Origin: Silurus meridionalis
Taxonomy: Eukaryota > Chordata > Actinopteri > Siluriformes > Siluridae
DNA length: 64,000 nt
Direction: 5' to 3'
Assembly (NCBI RefSeq): GCF_014805685.1
Contig: NC_060884.1
Span: 19,962,856-20,026,855, forward strand
Of the stretch, positions 59,401 through 64,000 are shown piece after piece. How positions within the stretch are numbered: the first letter of the stretch is position 1; every line of letters begins with the position of its first letter. The notes under the pieces are model-generated. The model searched no databases, had not been told where the DNA came from, and saw nothing but the letters and a program-made list of their open reading frames with translations. The translations under genes were made by a program, and so were the position numbers.

Positions 59401-59852
59401 TTTCCTTGTGATCAGTACTTCATTTGACTGTGTATTCAGCATAAGAGCATGTTTAAGGCAGCATCATGGATAATAACCATAACCGTTTGGTGCACGAAGA
59501 ATACACAGAAAAGTTACGTACTGATCACGAGCATAGAAGAAAGAATAATATAATTCATGGCATCTTAGGACTTTCGTAGGCCGACCGCATTATGTATAGA
59601 ATCAACAAAATGTAATGTTTTACATCTAGAAGAATTCAAACTGAAAAACTAGAACAGGCCTGTAGCATGGGCGCTTGATAATCACGTGACAAACGTACAG
59701 GCGTCTTCGTGGTCTCCATGGAAACAACGCGACGGTAACGTACCGAATTTTCGCCGCTGTTTCTTGTGCAGGATGCGTCTGAAAAATTCCCGACTATCGG
59801 GGCTTCGGTGCCAGTCTGATACCATTATCGACCCTGCAGCCACACACTCCAT
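56420..59852 (-). CDS. cplane2: CPLANE2 / RSG1, ciliogenesis and planar polarity effector small GTPase, 5 exons
   Basis: Coding exons on the minus strand: 59744-59852, 58006-58158, 57551-57675, 57293-57429, 56420-56648. They join in frame to 250 aa plus stop (human about 258), with GT/AG at every junction. CPLANE2 (REM2- and Rab-like GTPase 1) works with Fuzzy, Inturned and Wdpcp at the basal body to recruit intraflagellar transport and start ciliogenesis. Visible: N-terminus SIMVSDWHRSPDSREFFRRI (exon 1), P-loop FLSGKSGVGKTTLAARLGGL and YETTG (exon 2), TSVVFWPVKL and LWDCGENAMRRFDHMLP, the switch II/G3 region (exon 3), DAILFLFSFTDRGSFEDL and VVGTKFD, the G4-like base-specificity region (exons 4-5), and LNALAENLWHQD near the C-terminus (exon 5). 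Exon 1 is antisense to an open frame on the plus strand that I treat as a shadow. The small-GTPase architecture and the exon 1 match make the start secure. Confidence 0.94.
57765..57860 (-). repeat. LINE/SINE 3' fragment with (AAG)n in cplane2 intron 2
   Basis: (GAA)n followed by ATATCTTTATTACCAAGTAT, ACAAGGAATTTGACTTGGCG and AGGAGCTTCCAA. Confidence 0.5.
58735..58990 (+). mobile_element. Tc1-derived MITE fragment in cplane2 intron 1
   Basis: GAAAGCACACAATTACATGG, TCACTGGAACTAATTAGC, CTGTGCACAAAGTGAGCTCT and ATGAAGATATGG match the 38,970-39,428 family. Confidence 0.6.
59060..59205 (-). repeat. tRNA-derived SINE in cplane2 intron 1
   Basis: On the minus strand an A box TAGCGTAGTGG (59,181-59,191) and a B box GGTTCAAGCCC (59,137-59,147) are spaced about 34 bp apart, as in a Pol III internal promoter. 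The body continues to about 59,060. Confidence 0.7.
59712..59725. promoter_or_regulatory. cplane2: Candidate RFX X-box in cplane2 intron 1
   Basis: GTCTCCATGGAAAC, 19 bp past the exon 1 donor on the minus strand, matches 11 of 14 positions of the ideal palindromic X-box GTTGCCATGGCAAC, including the central CCATGG. RFX factors drive ciliary genes through X-boxes near the transcription start, and cplane2 is a ciliogenesis gene. It is a motif match only. Confidence 0.35.
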
Positions 59853-60249
59853 TTCAGTGCTCGAGACTGAACAGCTGATAAAACAGTCTGAATCAGACGC
59901 CAGAGGAAGACCCTTTCAAAAGAAAGCACGCCGACTTTATACATATCAAAATAAAAGTTAACGCTGCGTTCAAATATGGCGATTACAACGCACTATTTCT
60001 CCAGTGAAACAAACAAGATATGTAAAATGTGAACATTACTATTGCAGCATACTTTTATACAGCAAGAACATGCAATAATTCAATAACTCAAGTGTCCTGC
60101 ATGAAGATGTTCCTCCCTGTCAGGTTGGATGCATTTCTCTGTAAAATAGCAGACCAAAGGTGTCTAAAAAATTCAGAATCCATCTCACTGCTACCATCAG
60201 GCTATGATTTACATCATAAATAAAAATGAGTGAGCTTGTTCCAAGCCAA

Positions 60250-60740
60250 ATCGGTGACAAAATCTACATCTGCTGCGCTGTGCTGATGAGCAAATCATGA
60301 TACTTTGGATCATGAGCACATCCTTTCTTACTCCATACACTGGATTTTCCGCACTGGTAGAGGTCAATCTAGTTTTTAAAACCACTGTATCTTTTCTGTC
60401 TTTCTTTATAAATTCTAATCATGCTTCTTGATCTTTAGTGATGAGTGGTTTGCGTCCTGATGAATGGAATCAGTAATTCTGTAAGGTCTTCTTCAAATTG
60501 TCGATTGTGATACCTTCGGCTCTTCCCTATAGAGGTTGTTGGTGACGTCACACTTCAGTCTCATGTTCCAATATCCACCTAAAAAATAGGTGAGTTCAAA
60601 CTAATGGTGCCATGTTCCCAAAGAAACGGACGCTGGAGATTTGCCGAAGTTTTTCATATATACATCTTTTAATTTGAGTGTATAGCTAAAAAAAAAAAAG
60701 CTCTTGATGTCCTAATACTTTTAGAGGGGACTGTATATAC
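60250..60740 (+). repeat. Unclassified interspersed repeat
   Basis: Contains GTTGTTGGTGACGTCACACT, CATGTTCCCAAAGAAACGGA and ends CTAATACTTTTAGAGGGGAC, all of which I associate with a dispersed fish DNA element. Confidence 0.4.
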
Positions 60741-60954
60741 ACAGTGCATAAACTAAACTCATAAAAGTGCAAACACACCTTATTTGTTCAATCCATACAA
60801 AAGAAATGAATGATTTTTATTTGTAATTATTAAAAACTTATATGCCTTGATGTTGGAGATTATGTATGTTATCATTGAGCTGAACGGATTGGCAACAAAA
60901 TGTAAGTGTTTAAAATCAGGCAAAAAAAAAGGCACTGGGCATATTTGTACAGTT

Positions 60955-62112
60955 ATATTTATTGAGAGGCCACAGCTCTTGCATATAACAACTGTTGGCT
61001 TTGATAAGGCAAACGCAAGAATGAATCCACCAGCTAACTGACACAGAAAAGAAAAACATAGAGCTTTTGGAGAAGGTGGAACGCACAGGCATGCAGTGAT
61101 GGCTCAGAGTGCAATGTACAGCTGTGTATATACAAAACAATATTGAATCCCCCCCGCCCCAGAATGGCACATATCTCTGCTCTGTATTTAATAACCCAAA
61201 CGATTGCTTTGAATAGAACATAAAAACCAAAAATGCAAGAATCGCTTTATTTTGTAAAAACTGAGAACCGAACAAAAATATATTATTTGGTAGTCATTTC
61301 CGACAGCTAAATAAAAGATGCCTTCAATGAGATATCAAAAATGGAGCTAGGAGAATATTGCCTTTCTAGAATACCAATTCATATTAGTTTTAAGATGAAA
61401 TTGAGACATTATCCATGTTTGGTGAAATGCAACATACTTTTCTTATAAGAATCACAGAGCCTCAGCACAAGTAAAGGAAAAAAAAATCGTCACATTTTTC
61501 TTTTAATGAGAATGTGCAGACACAGAGGACATTTACAATTAACGACTTCGAACTTAAGTACAGAGGTTCATTTTCAGTTTTGAAGCAATTGGCATCCACT
61601 TTAAAAACAGACAAGACAAAGAAAAGGATCCATACACTCATTTTTTTTACGACAATGTACCATTAATGTATGTAAGAGTACGTCAAAGAAGCGCCATATA
61701 TGTTATCGCATTGGACAGGGACACACCTAATAATCTCACTCGACATTGTCAAACAAATGGTACTCCATATTGCTTAGGAACACATAGAAATAAATTCTGA
61801 AATAAATTAGTCCAAAAAAATCTTTGTTTTTTTCCCTTTATTATATATCATAACACAGCTAAAATTCTCAGTCATGTTCTTTGTTCCTTTTTTTCAACAT
61901 TTCTTTTTACTCATTATAATTACTAGCTTTTTATCAACTTTAGCTCTGTTTTGTGGGCATATCGAGCAGATGATGGGAGGTCCTAGGGTGACTAACTGGA
62001 ATAATCTGAGTGGGTACATGCATCTTCTGTTACCAGGCTATGGGGGAAAGGGTAGGGAGGTGTAAGGTGTCAGAAAGGCTCGGGTTTATAGCACACCACA
62101 TGGCTTGGTGCT
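60955..62112 (-). other. Probable 3' UTR of the unidentified minus-strand gene
   Basis: About 1.15 kb of non-repetitive, AT-rich sequence follows the stop at 62113 on the minus strand. AATAAA signals (TTTATT on the plus strand) occur near 61,246 and 60,955, which would give UTRs of about 0.9 or 1.15 kb. No open frame of interest is present. Called from position and polyadenylation signals only. Confidence 0.45.
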
Positions 62113-62289
62113 CTAATCATCCTCCTCATCTTCTTCATCGCTGTCCTTCATGGAAATGCCCTGCATGCCTCCCTCTCGGACTGAGGCAGTGGCCTCTTCA
62201 AGAGTGAGCCGGTTCCGTACCGTATCGTACATCTTGCTGTTCAGGGTTGAGTCGAGTACGCCTTGCAGCCTAAAATCTCGATATTTTTT
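62113..62289 (-). CDS. Last coding exon of an unidentified conserved gene with an acidic C-terminus (partial)
   Basis: On the minus strand a clean acceptor (TTTTAG) at 62290-62291 opens an exon in phase 0 that reads 58 codons to a TAG stop. It begins [19 protein letters not shown], continues [18 protein letters not shown] and MQGISMKD, and ends in the acidic run SDEEDEEDD. Codon usage and the absence of repeats look like real coding sequence, and 3'-UTR-like unique DNA follows for about 1.1 kb. I do not recognise the protein. Upstream exons are not visible before the right edge because 62.37-64.0 kb is mostly mobile DNA. The short tail of aspartate and glutamate is common in nuclear and RNA-processing proteins, but that is only a hint. 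Confidence 0.7.
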   Translation of the reverse strand, partial: KKYRDFRLQGVLDSTLNSKMYDTVRNRLTLEEATASVREGGMQGISMKDSDEEDEEDD

Positions 62290-62371
62290 CTAAAAGCACA
62301 GAAAAGTCAACTTCTACTGAAAATGCTGAACAAGACAGTTGTACAGAATTATATATAAATATATGTTTACC

Positions 62372-62439
62372 GTGCCCCTATAAAATATATAGCAATGTTT
62401 GAGTGATATATACTGTATATCCTCTGATGTATATTGTAT

Positions 62440-62478
<39 letters not shown>

Positions 62479-62623
62479 ACATGTGTGTGTGTGTGTGTGT
62501 CATACAATAAACATCAGAGGATATACAGTATATATCACTCAAACATTGCTATATGTGCCCCTATAAAATATATAGCAATGTTTGAGTGATATATACTGTA
62601 TATCCTCTGATGTTTATTGTATG

Positions 62624-62654
<31 letters not shown>
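62372..62654. repeat. +/-/+ inverted triplication with (CA)n/(TG)n arms
   Basis: Unit A 62,372-62,440 and unit C 62,555-62,623 are 69-bp direct copies with one mismatch (GTATATTG versus GTTTATTG). Unit B 62,501-62,554 is a perfect inverted copy of the last 54 bp of C. Between A and B lies a (CA)n array meeting a (TG)n array at ACACACATGTGTGT; C is followed by another (CA)n array. Confidence 0.95.
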
Positions 62655-62662
<8 letters not shown>

Positions 62663-62666
62663 AAGT

Positions 62667-63372
62667 ATCTTAGAGTAGTCCATGTGCAGTTTGTATAGTA
62701 GTACAGATTTACTGTCCTCTACAAAAACTAAACATACTGCACTGACAAGCAGTCCTTCTGTTTCTGCAACCTCTAAAGCAATGCTCTGTTTTTTAAAATC
62801 GGTTTCTGCACCTGAAGCACAGCACAAGGACTCAACTTCTTTGATCGACCTTTGTGAGGCCTGTTTTGAGGGAACCCATCTTAGAAAACCTCTGCATGGT
62901 TACTGTACTGTAAGTCAGTTTCAGGGTGGTACTGATCTTCTTGTAGCCTCGGCAATCTATGTGAAGCGCAACAATTTTAATTCTCAAATCCTCAGAGAGT
63001 TCTTTGCCATGAGGTGCAATGTTGAACATTCAGTGGTCAGTATGAGAGAAATGTACTCAAAGCACCACATTTTAACTGCTCTAATACAAGATACACAAAT
63101 TTGTATAGTCCTGTCAAGCAAACATGAACATGATGAAAAGAACAAGTAGCTTTGCATGGTTACCTGACGTTCAGCTAATATCAATTAGGATGTGCTCAAT
63201 TTTGGCTGTATATTGAGTTATTTTCAGAGGACAGTAAATCTGTACTGCTATACAAGCTGCACATTGACTACTCTAAAATTTCTCCAAGTTTAATTTCTAT
63301 AGTATTGTCCCTTTAGAAGATCTACTAAAATGGTTGCTGAAATGTGAGGAGTGTACTCACTCTTTTGAGATA
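62667..63372 (-). mobile_element. Tc1-type element with long inverted repeats, internally deleted
   Basis: 62,669-62,719 and 63,228-63,279 are inverted copies (TTTAGAGTAGTC, TACAGATTTACTGTCCTCT). The outer right end reads TATCTCAAAAGAGTGAGTAC on the minus strand, as in the 30,494-31,293 element. Inside, minus-strand 63,029-62,832 reads the N-terminal helix-turn-helix of a Tc1 transposase (KELSEDLRIKIVALH, GYKKISTTLKL). The catalytic domain is gone and the left end is truncated. Confidence 0.75.
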
Positions 63373-63721
63373 ATACATATATTTTATTTATGTGTTTAAT
63401 GAAAGCTCAACATATCACCTAACAGCTTCGCAAAGGCAACCAGGTTTAACCAAAATTTCCTGATTCTATGCAGAATTACTTACTTACTTACTTACTTAAT
63501 TATTTAATTAATTTAAATATCCATTACCCAGCTTCCAACAGCCATTTATCTCGATTGTATTATGTGTCCATATTATGATGGATGAGGAAGGTATTTAACA
63601 GATATTTGGTTACATATTTATGCCCCTAGTATTTATGGAAAATAAAATATTTATGAAAATAGTCAGAGGCAGCAATGCAGCTTCTGGTGCCTGTGAGCAA
63701 TCTGAAAATTTTATACATATT

Positions 63722-64000
63722 AGGGGTGTAAGGGTACATGCATTCGTACTGAAATTTTCCAGTACAAGGCTTTCGGTTCGGTACACACATGCAATGAAAT
63801 AATTTTTACGTGTGTAACATAGATCCGAGTTCCTGGACCGCAAGTTTGTGTAATCTCTGCCTCGCACTTTGAGTGCAAAAAAAAAATAAAGATTATTATT
63901 AATCTTGAAAACATACACAATGCCAGGGATATAAAAAGAAAAAGAAAAAGAAACGAGAGTTAGAGCAGTGTCACTGTGGCTACTCACTCCGTACCGGAAA
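63722..64000 (+). mobile_element. Left end of a DNA transposon running off the window
   Basis: Starts AGGGGTGTAAGGGTACATGC and has TTTCGGTTCGGTACACACAT, the terminus of a common fish hAT-type family. The element is not complete within the window. Confidence 0.45.

Noticed and set aside
59686..59961. 91-codon plus-strand open frame
   Set aside because: It is antisense to cplane2 exon 1, whose protein matches the family and whose donor splits the frame correctly.
63975..64000. Possible splice donor GTGAGT on the minus strand near the right edge
   Set aside because: It lies in sequence that reads like the inside of a hAT-type repeat, so I did not link it to the exon at 62,113-62,289.

Overview
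This is an AT-rich, repeat-rich vertebrate nuclear window. Split genes with GT-AG introns, teleost-type transposons (Tc1/mariner relics, hAT-like elements, an RTE-type LINE, L2-type LINE tails, tRNA-derived SINEs) and long dinucleotide and tetranucleotide arrays point to a ray-finned fish. A recurring degenerate repeat of roughly 350 bp, ending in a (TGAA)n-type tail, made me think of an ostariophysan such as a catfish. That is a weak inference.

Layout. Positions 1-29,990 are a gene desert as far as I can read: a Tc1 transposase relic (about 1.7-2.5 kb), a large compound microsatellite (4.58-5.47 kb), Tc1-family debris (12.8-13.2 kb), many (CA)n/(CT)n/(TAA)n tracts, a 5'-truncated RTE-type LINE with target-site duplications (24.93-26.04 kb), a strong CTCF-type consensus (26.27 kb) and a hAT-like element (27.96-29.21 kb). 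From 29,996 to 42,326 the minus strand carries a complete eight-exon twinfilin gene (twf2, 347 aa); five of its introns each hold recognisable repeats. At 43.9-45.1 kb an LTR-like pair of direct repeats encloses a 30-bp minisatellite that reads as decapeptide repeats. At 45.3-46.2 kb a deleted hAT element sits in an older element. From 48,233 to 52,356 the minus strand carries nine-exon wdr82, all splice sites intact, but with one base missing in exon 7. At 53,437-55,171 the plus strand carries a tiny three-exon HSPB7-like small heat-shock gene with its TATA box. From 56,420 to 59,852 the minus strand carries five-exon cplane2 (RSG1, 250 aa). At 62,113-62,289 is the last coding exon of a minus-strand gene I could not name, ending in an acidic tail; its upstream exons lie beyond the window or are hidden by repeats. 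Between that exon and the right edge are a +/-/+ inverted triplication, a Tc1-like element with long inverted repeats, and the start of another repeat.

The genes are ordinary eukaryotic single-copy genes and do not form a functional cassette: twinfilin (actin monomer and barbed-end binding), WDR82 (subunit of the SET1/COMPASS H3K4 methyltransferase and of the PNUTS-PP1 termination complex), a small chaperone of the HSPB7 type, and the ciliary planar-polarity effector GTPase CPLANE2. In human, TWF2 and WDR82 are neighbours on 3p21, while HSPB7 and CPLANE2 are neighbours on 1p36.13, so the window joins two blocks that are separate in mammals.

I found no convincing new molecular system. The observations best worth a second look are the wdr82 frameshift, the 62.4-kb palindromic triplication, the LTR-bounded decapeptide minisatellite, the CTCF consensus inside a hAT terminus, and the reduced HSPB7-like gene. 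Exon boundaries were read by eye from reading frame, splice consensus and family recall; no alignment was run.
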